Assembly (NCBI RefSeq): GCF_963576675.1
Contig: NC_088913.1
Location: 75,887,001-75,951,000 of the forward strand
DNA: 64,000 nucleotides
Source of the DNA: Euphorbia lathyris
Taxonomy: Eukaryota > Streptophyta > Magnoliopsida > Malpighiales > Euphorbiaceae
Direction: 5' to 3'
This document shows positions 10,346 through 22,440 of the stretch, in pieces. The notes under the pieces were generated by a model. It saw only the letters and a list, made by a program, of their open reading frames with translations. It did no database searches and had not been told where the DNA came from. The position numbers and the translations under genes were made by a program. How positions within the stretch are numbered: the stretch's first letter is position 1; every line of letters begins with the position of its first letter.

Positions 10346-13143
10346 TGTTAGACGAGGTGCCGCGGCCTAATCTCCCGGGCGGACCGGGGGGTGGACACCT
10401 CATGGTGACGTAAGCGGTGATTGGCGCCGAAAGCAACCAATCATGGAATCAAGCTGCTCGGCAGGACCGAAGCTCGGAGTATGGAAGAGTCGCCACCCAC
10501 GAATGGGAAAATGAACACTGATCCCTTGCAGGAGACCGGTGAGGGTTCGGGAAACTTAGGTACGAGCCGAGAAGGCTAGCTCCTTTCCGGAGAAAGGCTA
10601 CTAGGCACCCCGACATCGCCCGGTTATGAACCACCGGCCTCCTACTCAGCGTGTTAGGCGATAACGGACTAATCGCATATTTCTTTAAGTTTAAAATTCA
10701 TTTGAAACCTTTTCTTTCTCGTTTTGAAAACCGTTTTGAGCATATATTATTGAAAGCCATTTTGGTAAAGAATCACCCATTTACATCAGTTCAAAATACA
10801 TAGGAGAGAGAGGGGGGAGAAGAAAGAATTGATTTGTTTACAATGTGATTTATGCTTCGTATTACACACTAACTCTAAACTAAACTCACTTCCCAAAAAT
10901 GAGTTTATTTACATGGTTCGTACCTTAATCGTCATTGGAACGATTTAGGTACGTTTCAAAACCCCGTTTAATGACGTTCACTCGAATCGCCGTTGGAACG
11001 ACTCGAGCGTTGGAAAATATTGAGATAAAAGTTTTAACAAGAAAACGTGATTAAGCATACAAGTCAATTTATTTTGTTCAAAAAAAACATTTAGTTAAGA
11101 AAACAATTCAAAAACTCTATTATTTACAATTAAAAGAAATTTTAATTACAAGATTCGCTTAATCCGTCGTTGGAACGAATTAAAGGTTTTAAAACGTGAT
11201 GTTTTAAGAAATGGTTTAAAAATGTCAAGAAAACGTTATTTACACTTTAGGAATATCTAGAAAACTTTAAGTTTAAATAAGCAAATTCAACTCTTTTTTG
11301 TGATTTTACTTTCCCCTTTTGACTCAATTAACCTTTAACATTATCATAATTGCAACCATAAACCAACTAAACCAAAATTCCTCAATTGAAAACCAATTTA
11401 AAACCATGTCCCCAAATGCCAAAAAGAATAAGGAAGAATATGTACATATATACATATATATATATTTAGATAAAAATAATGATATACATATAACTTTGAA
11501 AACCAAGCAAAGAATACCTTATAGTATAGCTAAGTATATGTATAATAATGAAAATAACACTAAGTATGATATATTATAATCAAAACATGTAAAAATGATG
11601 AGGCAAGTTCACAAATAAGAAAATAACATTTGATTCAAAAACGATATTTACATCATAACCCAAAAAACCAATTAATCATCCCAAAAGTCACAAAAACTAT
11701 ACATATATACTTATATAATTTACAAAACCAAATCAATATAAGTTAAATTTCTAACATAACATAAATAGACATATAATATGTTGATAATAATTATATAAAC
11801 CGAAAATATATTTATCAAGTATTTTACATAATTAAATAGAGATATACTTAAGAAGAAACGTCAAAAAGATAAGAAAAAGACTCAAAAATGGGTATTTAAG
11901 GTTCCAGCAGCTTTACCGACGGAAAATCCGTCGGTAAACAGCTATTAGTGACAGAAAATGTAGAATTACAGAAACAATCCACAACTTTCCAGATTTATTC
12001 AAAAGCTTTAGATTAGATCTATTCTATCGTTTTGGACTTCCGAACTACCAAAATTGGATCATAGTCTATAACGGAGGTTCCTAAAACGACGTTTTTATTT
12101 TAAAACGTTATTTTGAAATATTTTTAAAACTTATAATTATAACGTTTTTAATACCCGAACTACCTTTGAATCGGATCACGGTTCGTATTGGGATATTAAA
12201 ACGAGGTTTTTATTTTAAAACAAAACCGAACGTTTATCTAATACGAGACGAAATTAAATAAATACGAAAAATTAAGTAAAACGTGATAAATAAATAAATA
12301 ACTAAATAAATAAAATTATAACATAAAAATAAATAAATAAAGGAAATAAATTAAATAAAATAAAACGAGTTTAGTCCTCGGATAATACCTCAAGATCGGT
12401 ATCTGACAGTCGAAGTCGGTCGATTCCACGAGTTGTGATTTTCCGGTTTTTTGTGTTTTCGTCTTTTTAGTAAAAATTTTAACTTTTGGAAAATTCGGAC
12501 TTTTTTGGGAAAAAAAAATATTTTTCTCAAAAAAATTCACTTTCTCTCTCTAAAAATGTCTAGAGTGAGAAAGCTCTCCAAAAATTCCTCCCCTTTCTTG
12601 CATGGGGATCCGTGCCTTAAATAGGCAACGGGTCCTGGAAAATTTTGGGCGACGCCCAACTAAGATTGGGTGTCGCCCAACATGGTTGGGCGAACGCCCA
12701 ACCTCAGTTGGGCGTGCGCCCAACAAGCGTTGGGCGCGCGCGCCCAACTGATGTTGGGCGTTCGCCCGACGGCTGCCGGGCGTGCGTGCCCAGCGGCCGT
12801 CGGGCGTGCGCCCACGCTATCGGGCGCGCGCGCCTAACGGTCGTCGAGCGCGCGCCACCGGATGTGCGCGCCCCGCGGACGTCGAGCGCACGCCCCGCGC
12901 TGCCGGGCGTGCGTCCAACTGTCGTCGGACACACGTCGGCTGCCGCTAGGCGCTCGCACCACGTCGCTGAGCGCTCGCGGGCCGTCCACTTGACGACCGC
13001 GATTTCCGTTGACTTTTTCTTTCTTTCTTTTTCTTATTATATATTTTTCTTCTCTCCTTTTTTTTTTAAATTTTTCCGGAACCAACCGCTTCGACCACTT
13101 TGTTACAGGTTTTCGTCATAGGTCCTCTGACTCGGTGTCTACA
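10346..13143 (-). repeat. 3' LTR of the 16.9-kb element (left in the window)
   Basis: 2,798 bp, starting TGTTAGACGAGG and ending GGTGTCTACA as read on the plus strand. It aligns along its whole length with 24505-27287. In transcriptional orientation a GC-rich palindrome field (about 12645-12990) lies just upstream of a TATA-like box (CTATTTAAGG, plus-strand position about 12616-12626). It carries about 25 bp more of the GTTGGGCG/CGCCCAAC repeat than the other LTR. Confidence 0.93.
12645..12990. repeat. GC-rich palindrome field in LTR U3
   Basis: Repeated GTTGGGCG...CGCCCAAC inverted pairs and CGCGCG runs in otherwise AT-rich DNA. One unit at 12729-12748 is a perfect 20-bp palindrome. The block is CpG-dense and sits directly upstream of the TATA-like box in the transcriptional direction. 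The other LTR has the counterpart at about 26805-27135, with one repeat unit fewer. Confidence 0.85.
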
Positions 13144-13147
13144 GTTG

Positions 13148-13160
13148 CCCCTACTTTCCT
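13148..13160 (-). promoter_or_regulatory. Polypurine tract of the 16.9-kb element
   Basis: On the minus strand AGGAAAGTAGGGG lies four bases from the 3' LTR. A purine tract here, with the primer-binding site at the other LTR, fixes the orientation of the element. Confidence 0.75.
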
Positions 13161-13375
13161 ATTTTGACAGTGATGTGTGTGTTTTGAAAACGTTTTTTGC
13201 TAACGCAACACATGCAATGTAAAACATATAAAAGTAAAAGACACGTAAAGAGTAGGAGGAAGAATGCCTAACCTTTGCGTTGCGCGTTCCGGCGTCGTTC
13301 TCGATTCTTTCCGTCCTTGCCTTTGAATCGGCTGCCGGCGGATGTTCTTCTTACGGACCCTAGCCTAAGTTGACT

Positions 13376-14136
13376 GCGGGTAAAAATGGCTCAAAAGCAA
13401 CCCTGGTGCACGACCGCGAGTAAAACGGCTCAAAAGCGACCCTGGCCTACGACCGGGGCGTAAATGGCTCAAAAGCAACCCTGGTCTACGACCGTGGGTA
13501 AAATGGCTCAAAAGCAACCCCGGTCTACGACCGGGGGTAAAATGGCTCAAAAGCAACCCTGGTCCACGACTGCGGGTAAAATGGCTCAAAAGCAACCCTG
13601 ATCCACGACCGCGGGTAAAATGGCTCAAAAGCAACCCTGGTCCACGACCACAGGTAAAATGGCTCAAAAGCGACCCTGGTCTACAACCGTGGGTAAAATG
13701 GCTCAAAAGCAACCCCGGTCTATGACCGGGGGTAAAATGGCTCAAAAGCAACCCTGGTCCACGACCGCGGGTAAAATGGCTCAAAAGCAACCCTGGTCCA
13801 CGACCGCGGGTAAAATGGCTCAAAAGCAACCCTGGTCTACGACCGTGGGTAAAATGGCTCAAAAGCAACCCTGGTCTACGACCGTGGGTGAAATGGCTCA
13901 AAAGCAACCCGGGTCCACGATCGCGGGTAAAAAAAATGGCTCAAAAGCAACCCTGGTCTACGACCGTGGGTAAAATGGCTCAAAAGCAACCCTGGTCCGC
14001 GACCGCGGGTAAAAAGTGGCTCAAAAGCAACCCTGGTCAACGACCGTGGGTAAAATGGCTCAATAGCAATTCTGGTCTCTAAATCGTAGGCGGGTAAAGT
14101 GGCTCTCTCTAGCAATCCTGGTCATCGACCGCGAGC
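13376..14136. repeat. 39-bp tandem array near the 3' LTR
   Basis: About 19 consecutive copies of a 39-bp unit with the core GGCTCAAAAGCAACCCTGG, differing by scattered substitutions and a few short A insertions. Because 39 is a multiple of three, several frames stay open and give 13-residue repeats. The frames break at the array ends and have no recognisable start context, so I do not call a protein. Tandem repeats close to the 3' LTR are known in Ogre/Tat elements and can seed satellites. Confidence 0.93.
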
Positions 14137-16555
14137 GTGTAGTGATGCATGTAGATGGGTGGGCGTAGCCTAATCTATGGATGCGTGTAACTACCTAAGT
14201 GTGTGTATGCAGGTGACGGCGCGTGTGTTTGAATGTATGTAAGCGTGGCCTATGCATTTCGCTTTATGCGGATGTATGGACATGTGTGTATGCAAACTAT
14301 GTATGTGTGGATGAGATGGTTGAATGGATTCTCTTTTCATAGGTTGGGGGATTTTGGTAGCTTAAGATCGAGAAATGATGTTTCAGGCCATACCCAAGGT
14401 GTGCAGGGATGAGGGCAAGGATAAGTTTGAAACCGAGGGTTGTAAGGATGGGGATTCGGTGTTGATGAGCTTGTGCCAAGGGCTCTCGCCTTTAACCAAA
14501 GATTGACGCATTCGTTTCTTCCCTAATTTTTGCTTGAGCCGCCCTTTTCGGGTTTTCAGCTCAACGGGATCTCTCTGATATTCTCTATCTCTCCTTTTGC
14601 ATGAACTGCCCCTAGGGATTTTCAATTCATCTTTTCTATATCTCACCGATTTTCTCTATCTCTCCTTTTGCTTGGATTGCCTCTTTTGAGGTTTTCAATC
14701 CAACTCTCTTTTTTGTTCAACTTTTTTTCTTTCTTCATTGTAAATGATACTAGATAGCACAGGGGATTCATATCTACAAGCCGCTTCTATGCTGAGCATT
14801 TGGCGATGAGTTCATGCCCGATGCCTTCGTTGATGCAGAAACTTCCGGAGTGAGATGGACAGTGATCTGATTGCATGGTCGTGCCCCCGATTGAAGTTAC
14901 CGTCTTGGTGTAGATTAGAAGTTGATGCGAGCGCATGCCCCTGCCAACTCGAGGTGAGATTTCATGTGCACTAAGCTAGGGATACTGCCGTTCGGGAGTA
15001 GTTATGGAGGAGAGACGCTTCGATTGAAGTTTTACTCTTGAGAGGACAACAGAGGAGCAGAGGAACAAAACTTCATGGAGCATGAGAGAGAAGAATAGTC
15101 TTTTTTTTTTTTAGTCTTTTTTTAGATTTTGGATTGATTCATGGGTGTCGAGGCGACTTTAGTTGAGATGGGGTGTCTATTGATGCGGGCGTTTTCATTG
15201 CAAATGCAACCGTCTAGCTTAGATAAAGCACTTCGCAAAGATACATTGAATTGTTTACTGCTCAGTTTATTAACCACTGTCACCAAAGCATGCCCTTTCG
15301 GGTTTTCACATTTCAGTTATTTTAACTCTCTCCTTTTATCCCCGGAATTTTCAAATAAGCGCCCCATGGGGTTTTCGCTTATTGGGGTGTCCCTTATTGT
15401 TGCATAGGCCGTCCTTTGCGGATTTTCAACCTATCGGGATTTTCATTCTTTTTTTTCTTAATTTTCATGAGAAAGATTCCTTGGTTCCGTAGTTCTAAAC
15501 TTCGTCGCCGCCTTCGTCTTCATTTGACCGCGTATTTGATGAGAAAGATTCCTTGGTTCCTTTGAGATTGATCGTAGTTCTAAACTTTATCACTGTCTTT
15601 GTCTTCATTCGACTACGTATTTGATGAGAAAGATTCCTTGGTTCCTTTGAGATTGATCGTAGTTCTAAACTTCGTTGCCGTCTTTGCCTTCATTCGACTA
15701 CGTATTTGATTTTTCTTTGCCAAAGTAAGCTTTTCTCGTACATTTGATCACCCATTTATTGGGCAATGTCAACCGCTCTTGTCACCTTGACGCTCCTCGG
15801 CTAGTCACGTCTGCTTTTTAGTTGAATAATTTCCTTTTACTTCCGATTGGCTGACTTTGCCCCCGGGCCTTTTTAGCATCATCCTTTTTCCTTTTTTAAC
15901 TTTGAGTCATCATAGATCTAAACCCTTTTGTTGATCCCAGAATAGGGTCCTTTATTGCTGATAGGCCAGTTACCCCCGTCTTATTCTGAGTGGTGCACCC
16001 ATGTATTTGTGTCCCCTTTGGAGAAATTTTTATCGGTACTTTAGTGCTAGCACGGTTTCTGGGGCCTGTCGCTTTCTCCTCCTTCTCTTTTCTTTGTTTT
16101 TTTTCATTTTGGACTTTGTTGATTGTTGCTCGGTCTTCTTTTTGGCATAAGCCGGTGAGAACCCTTCGTTTGATGGGTCTATGCCCGACTTATCATCGTA
16201 GAGCCATGGAATCATTTCTCATGATTTATTTTGTTTTTTTTTACTCTCTCAATTTTCTCTCTTCAGTGGTTAAATATTGAGCAATAAGTATATTTTAGAG
16301 CTTACGTCTGTGCCATGATAAGAAGCGGGAATATCTCAATTGGGTGAATGTCAAATGTAAATGCATATAATTAGGACAAAATTTGCGGAAATGAAATTTC
16401 ATTGAATTCAAAAGGAGGTTCGTAACATCTTGTGGAATAAAATAAAAGACAAGGATAAAGACTACCAGTGCAATCCTCTCCCTCATGCTACTTCAGGAAG
16501 CTTCAGGTTCTTCCACTTCATAAGTGTCCTCGATCTCGAGAACTTCTTCTTTAGC
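14137..16555. other. Non-coding 3' interior of the 16.9-kb element, with an 85-bp triplication
   Basis: This stretch separates gag from the 39-bp array where pol would be expected. I see no RT, integrase or RNase H motifs. At about 15466-15710 an 85-bp unit beginning ATGAGAAAGATTCCTTGG occurs three times in tandem, the first copy about 15 bp shorter. Elsewhere there are short low-complexity pyrimidine tracts and phrases such as GGGATTTTCA recurring with TCTCTATCTCTCC at 14560-14670. Confidence 0.6.
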
Positions 16556-17365
16556 TCATCCCACTTTGTTGTAGACTTCACCGTTAAAGGAACAAGACGA
16601 AGGCTTCCTCTGCTGAGAAGGGTCTGGATCACTTATCCTTCCAGCTTCGATGAGATCTTGTATTTCATGCTTCAACCTCATGCAAGTACTTGTTTCGTGA
16701 CCATACTTCTGGTGGAAGTGGCAGTAGCCCCTGCGTTTGACTAACTCAGTGGTTTGACCTCCCATGGCTGGTAGAGGATGAAGTATGTCATGCATTCGTA
16801 GACCCTCCAACACTTCAAATAAGGGTTGAGCGAAAGTGGAGAACTCCCTTCCCTCCCCTCTATACCGAGCGGCTGATGGAGAGCGAACAACCCTGGTAAA
16901 CTCATGTCCCCGATGGTGTGGGTCTTGTTGTGTTCGTGGGACATGGTGTGAGGCTACCCTTAGGGGAGTGAATGTTTGTGGGGTAGATTGTGACGCGAAC
17001 TGGAACATAGGTTTCTCTACCGCAGCTTTCGGGATCTCAGCAACCAGTGACTCACTCATGGCCTCCTAGACCAACCTTTTCAGCTCTATTTTGAATTCAT
17101 CTGAAGCTAGGACATCGGGAAGAACTTGCTCGATTTCTGCTCTGAGATTGAAATCTCCTATCATCCCCTGGGAGCCTTCAGCCCCATTATTCTTAGCAGC
17201 TTCTGGATCATTAAGAGCACGTTTGAACTCGTCAGAAAAGATGTATTTGGCTAAAGCCCCTTGCACACGGCTCTCAAGATTGTGGTTTGGATTGTTGGAC
17301 TGGGCCATGAGTTGGGTTTCTAACAAGGAAAGAGAAAGGATTGGTGAGTGGAGCTTTTTAGGCAT
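16556..17365 (-). pseudogene. gag-like ORF of the 16.9-kb element
   Basis: Two in-frame segments, 17066-17365 and 16556-17059, are separated only by a TAG after ELKRLV. The downstream segment carries a motif typical of Tat/Ogre gag zinc-finger regions: CHFHQKYGHETSTCMRLKHE followed by IQDLIEAGRI. The spacing C-X2-H, H and C differs from a canonical CX2CX4HX4C knuckle. The upstream segment has ESRVQGALAKYIFSDEF and a repeated LASDEFKIEL phrase. The product would bind element RNA in a particle. It is the only protein trace in the element; the stop may be decay or the frame may once have been read through. Confidence 0.75.
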
Positions 17366-17599
17366 TATGAATTTTGATGATGCGATGCACGTGTGATGCG
17401 AATGTCAAAGCTATCTACTTGTGCCTCCTATCGATGGATGTATGATTTATGCATGATTCGTGGTGTGCGCTTTATTTCTTACAACGTAAACACGATTTGA
17501 CTGGAGCTAAACCCCTTCTTTTTTCCTTTTTTTCTTTTTTTTTACCAGAGCCATCGGCAGTACTTCAGTCGTCTGTGCTAACCTACATGTTTGGAAGTG
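17366..17599. other. Region between gag and the dyad-repeat field
   Basis: Lies just upstream of gag in the transcriptional direction. It contains a pyrimidine-rich run at about 17515-17545. No gene is seen. Confidence 0.4.
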
Positions 17600-20500
17600 C
17601 CGATGCTTGAAACCATTTCAACTGTTATACACACATTAGTACGAACCCTGCAAGTTTACCTTGCAATGCTTTACAAGATGTACAATGTTGAATGACGCTT
17701 GACACGACTGACACTTGTGAGATTGAGACGACCCTCCTGATGAGTAAAATTCCCTAGGACGCCAGGTAGATGAGAGTGTACCCCGATGATATCCGTGACG
17801 TGTAGATACATTCGAGGGGTAGCGACATGAGTGGGGGGAATGACATACTTGGTACGTCGACATGACTCATGATCTAAAAAAACAACATAAGCGACTATGT
17901 ATGAGGTGTATGTTAGGGATTGTCATCATCGGTTGTAATGACGTACTTCGAAGATACGGGGCATTACACGAGCTGATGTGACGCTCATGGTACGTCCGAG
18001 ACCTAAACAGACCATGATGGAGACGTGCGGGGCATGTGTCCATAGTTTACCTGGTAACGATACTGATAGCAGGGAACCGCCTTTCTAGGAAACACAAGTT
18101 TCCTGAAACAAACCGACATAGAGGGTGTGTCCTAAACTAGAAGCAATCGGGATGAGACCACCACATATGGGGCGTGGGTCAATGGTTAGTTTAAACCCAA
18201 GATACAAATACGTAGACGTACCAACGGAACTTTGGCGTGCTATGTAGAAAATGGTAACACACGGGGTGTGCCTCAAACAGGTTAAGGCATAAGGAAGACG
18301 CGAGTGACATACGTGATGTGCACTAATTGTCAGCTTCTCTCGGAAAGCAACTATTACAATGATGGGTATTATTTGACGGGACAATGAACACGGCATACCC
18401 GATACTCGAGGTCCGAATAGGACGCATACGTCAACACACGAGGTATGTGCCAGTTATTAACTCCTACTTGGTTTCCTAATATCACGGCAGAGTGATTTGA
18501 AACCCGGTGCCTTTAGGAAATACGGTGGCGTACATAGTGTGCTTCAGAGGTAGCCAAAAGGCACGATGGGAGTCACACTCGATGTGCCCCCATGGTTGAC
18601 TTATACACAACTTACGAATAATATGATGGCCTGATTTTGGGATTTCGACCATCGCGGGGGAAATCCGACATGTTAGGTACGAGACATGAATAGGGTACAC
18701 ATACGACACCTGTGTTATCTGACCGACCTTGGGCATAGATGAAGCATAGAGATGACTCAAGAGGTACCTCCTAACAACATCGAAGGTGTCAGCTAGACAC
18801 GATACCGACATACAGGGTGCAGTCTAAGGATTAAATCAAGCTAGAGACATAAATACCTCGATGAATTTGCGGACATCGGTGCGTCGGGTAGAATGAGGGG
18901 TGTCCTAATCCGATCGAGGTACCAACGAGACAGAAACGACGACTTACCTGGTATGTGTCAAAGGTCAATTTGCGTCATAGCGCAAACCCAATGACCATAT
19001 GTTTTGTGAGAGTCCCTAAAGATCTTACGTGGATATTTATGACGTATTTGGTCCATCACTGATATTTGAGATAACAGTAATGACACACAGGGTAAACATC
19101 GATAGTTCGACTGGAACCTATCATTATGAACAATTCGAGGAGCAACAAAGACGCAAACCAAGACCTTCAAGGTAAGTGCCGAATCTTGGACTTAGATGCG
19201 GTACGAACAACTCGATACTACTGATACGAGCGAGACCCAAATAGCGACACCTAGGGTATATGTCTCAGACTCGTAAATAAGGCAATTCGGAGTTTGGAGC
19301 GCATGGACAATGGTAGCAATGATGTAGGGGGAGTGTGGCCAGGATTAGACAATATAAACAAACCGCTGCTTGAGGCGTATTCATGACATGAGTGACGACT
19401 TACGGGGCGTACGTTAAAAGTTTGACAGGAGCCTCACGACATGAACGACTCAGTGTGTCAAGGTGTGAGCGGGATGCTCGAGATGGCCCGTAGGGTACGT
19501 GCCTAATGGTATGACTTGGACGCGACGATATGAATCACTCCATATGACAGGTACGTGCCAAAAGTTCAACTCGAACTTGACGATACAAATGACTCGACAT
19601 TGGAGATGTAAGCAAGATGCACGTGATGACATATATGAACTTGCCCCAGATTCGACTTGAACTCAATGACATGAATGACTCGACATTTGACTTGCGAACA
19701 GGACGTACCAAACCACGTATGGGGGTGTGTGCCACAAGCTTAACCCCGACTGGATGGTATAAACGACTCAGTCTTTGATATGCGAGTAAGGTGCGAGGGA
19801 TGACACACGGAACGTGCGTCAAAGGTCGGTCCAGAATCGGATAGCCTGATGACATATTCGTGGACTACAAATATTATCGATGACAAGGTGACATGTGGGG
19901 CACGTTTTGACAAGGCCCAACGTATGACTAAAGCGCAAACGGTGACATACGGGATATGCACCGAAAGCTGATAAGTGTTCGAAGCACTAGTGTCACATGT
20001 TTGGAATACTGACATGTTACGATATACGGTGACACACCTGGTACGTCTCATATCGATTTGGCTATTTTGAAGATGCCACGGGGTGTCTCAAGAAGACCAA
20101 GGATGCGCGGGTTACCCTAGTACAATGACATGTCGACATACAAGGTATGACCGAGGGTACAATGGGGTGTGACGATGACCTACTAGCCAAGAGGTTAGTA
20201 CAATGACGCATAGATTCATTAGATGTGACGAGGCGACATATAAGGCGCCAGTTAAAGCGCGGATGTGACGCCATGACTTCATGTGAAGCGTGTGTCAGAG
20301 GGTCAATGTGAACCTGGGGTCCGGACAGTGGGATGATGTAAATACGATGGGACACTATGACGACCCCCGTGGTGCACCTAAAGGTACAAATGGGAAGCGT
20401 GGACAACACACCAGTCAAGGGTTCGTTTCGAAGCTCAGGGTATTGCCCATAATTCTGGAATACGGAGGTGCTACGTATGGACTACCTCCCCAGATGCGAA

Positions 20501-22440
20501 CGACGACAGGTAAACGAGATTCGTGTGAAATAGTTCACTCGACCCTAATGTTTCGATCCTACAACCACGTAACTTTGGAGTATAGGTGCACGGCGCACCG
20601 ACACACGTGGCATGTCTTAGCTTGCAAAGGTCATGATGGCAACCTACGAGGTGAGGGGCATGGATAATACAACAACGTAATTTGGAATCACCTGGGCATT
20701 GTGTATAGCGTGGCGACATCCGTGGGTATGTCTTGAGATACGAAAGGGAGGTGACGACGACCCGTGAGATTATGGTTCTATTTGAGATCAAGGTACCAGT
20801 CATAATCTTGAGATGTGTTGGCTAAGGCGTAGCGACATACATGGTATGTCTTGAGGCGTAAGTAGGACGTGTATGAGACATGTGACGAATGGTTAATTCG
20901 AGTCTCGAGGGAACCGACGCCGTGATAATGTTTTTTTTTTGAACAACCGATATGTTGTCGGTGATGTGGCGACACACCTAGTATGTCTTAAGTTGAACGT
21001 GCGGACAGTATACGGGACCTGCCCCACGATGCGAATGTTAGGACAACGAGGTACGACCACCAAGCAGTTTGGTATTGTTAACCATGATAGAGGGAGGCGA
21101 AGTACGTCACGACACATGGGATATGTCTCCAGATGACTTAAACACGATGGCGAAGGTGTATGTGACAGGTCACGATGCAGGCGGTACACCCCCTAATGGT
21201 ATGAACGGGACGATAAAGATATGTCCGACCCATCCCACGCAAAGTATAACCTGGCGAAGACGTAGAGAACACCTCGGGGTCTAAAGGTAGACCACTTGAT
21301 GGGTATGCAAGACCTGGTAAAGACGTGCGAGATTCATCACGACATACGGGGTATGTCTTTCATTAGGCACCTAACAAGGTGAGAACTCAAGTCGTGACAT
21401 GTGGGGTATGGATCTGGACTAGTGCATCTGATATGGACGATGCATTTGTGACCTATCGCGATGTACGACCTTGACAAGACCCGGAAGTACGTGGCGCATG
21501 GCGGCGCATCGAGAACATGTCCTAACTAGTGTATAACTGACGTGATGGAGATGCACGGGACACTTCACGATACGAAAGGTGGGACGAGACAAGGACGTAT
21601 GGGATACATCACGGCCCAAATGGTATACCTCTCCTCTAACGTACATAACCTGGTGAAAAGGCACATGATACGCCATGACATATGGGGCGCGAAGCTCATG
21701 TCCCTCGTTTGGTGTAAACGATGAGGCGAAGATGTACGGGATGTGTTATAACACACCTAGTACGCCTTCTGACCGGTGTGTAATGAAATGGTAGAGACAC
21801 AAGGAATGGGTCACCATATACAAGACATGACAGGAAAAGACATATGGGATACGTCACGACATAATAGGTACGTCTCCTGATCGGTGTCTGAATGATTAAC
21901 GGAGGATGCATGGGGTGCGTTACATCCTACGGGGTACGACCAAGTAAAGATGCAAGGAGTATGTCACCACATGACCGGTGGGGCTCCTGACGGGTGGACG
22001 CGTGATGACCCGATGCAGCAAGGACATAGGGGATACGTCACGAGAGAATAGTACGCCTCTTAACAGGGTAAAGGCCTATTGGAGGTGCCTCGACATACGA
22101 GGTATGCCAAAACAAAGGCGTATGGGACACGCCATGATATAAGGGTTGTACCTTCCGACTAGTGCCTACGACACTGGAGAAACATACGAGGTACACTACC
22201 ATGCATAAGGTATGCTAAGGCAAAGACGCATAGGATACATCACGACATAATGGACATGCCCCCTAGCTAGCATACAAACGACACGGTGAAGACGCGCGAG
22301 ACGTGCCAAGGACGCATAGGATGCGTCCCAACACATAGGTACGACAAGGCAAAGACGTATGGGATACGTCACGACATAACTAGTATGCCTCCTGAATGAC
22401 ACGCGACGCTGGGGTCGACTCTTTCTCACTTTCCTAATAA
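17600..22440. repeat. Field of degenerate short-dyad repeats in the leader of the 16.9-kb element
   Basis: Dozens of diverged copies of a motif close to GACATACGGGGTATGTC recur roughly every 45-130 bp over 4.8 kb. The clearest copy, 21341-21357, is a 7-bp inverted repeat around GGG. Others are at about 18258, 19946, 20029, 20833, 20969 and 21110. Near the right end, longer units (GGCAAAGACGTATGGGATACGTCACGACATA, here shown only by its parts GACGTATGGGATACGTC and CACGACATA) repeat with a spacing near 100 bp. All frames are broken. The composition is balanced, unlike the AT-rich surroundings. Confidence 0.75.

Noticed and set aside
12645..13121. GC-rich open frames in the LTRs (also 26806-27291)
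   Set aside because: They follow from the GC-rich palindrome field, which has few stops. The products are low-complexity Arg/Pro/Ala text with no family.
13365..13973. Long frames on both strands encoding 13-residue repeats
   Set aside because: They arise because the 39-bp unit is a multiple of three. They break at the array edges and have no start context or known domain.
13376..14136. CRISPR-like appearance of the 39-bp array
   Set aside because: Units are head-to-tail with no unique spacers, in a plant retrotransposon. It is an ordinary tandem repeat.
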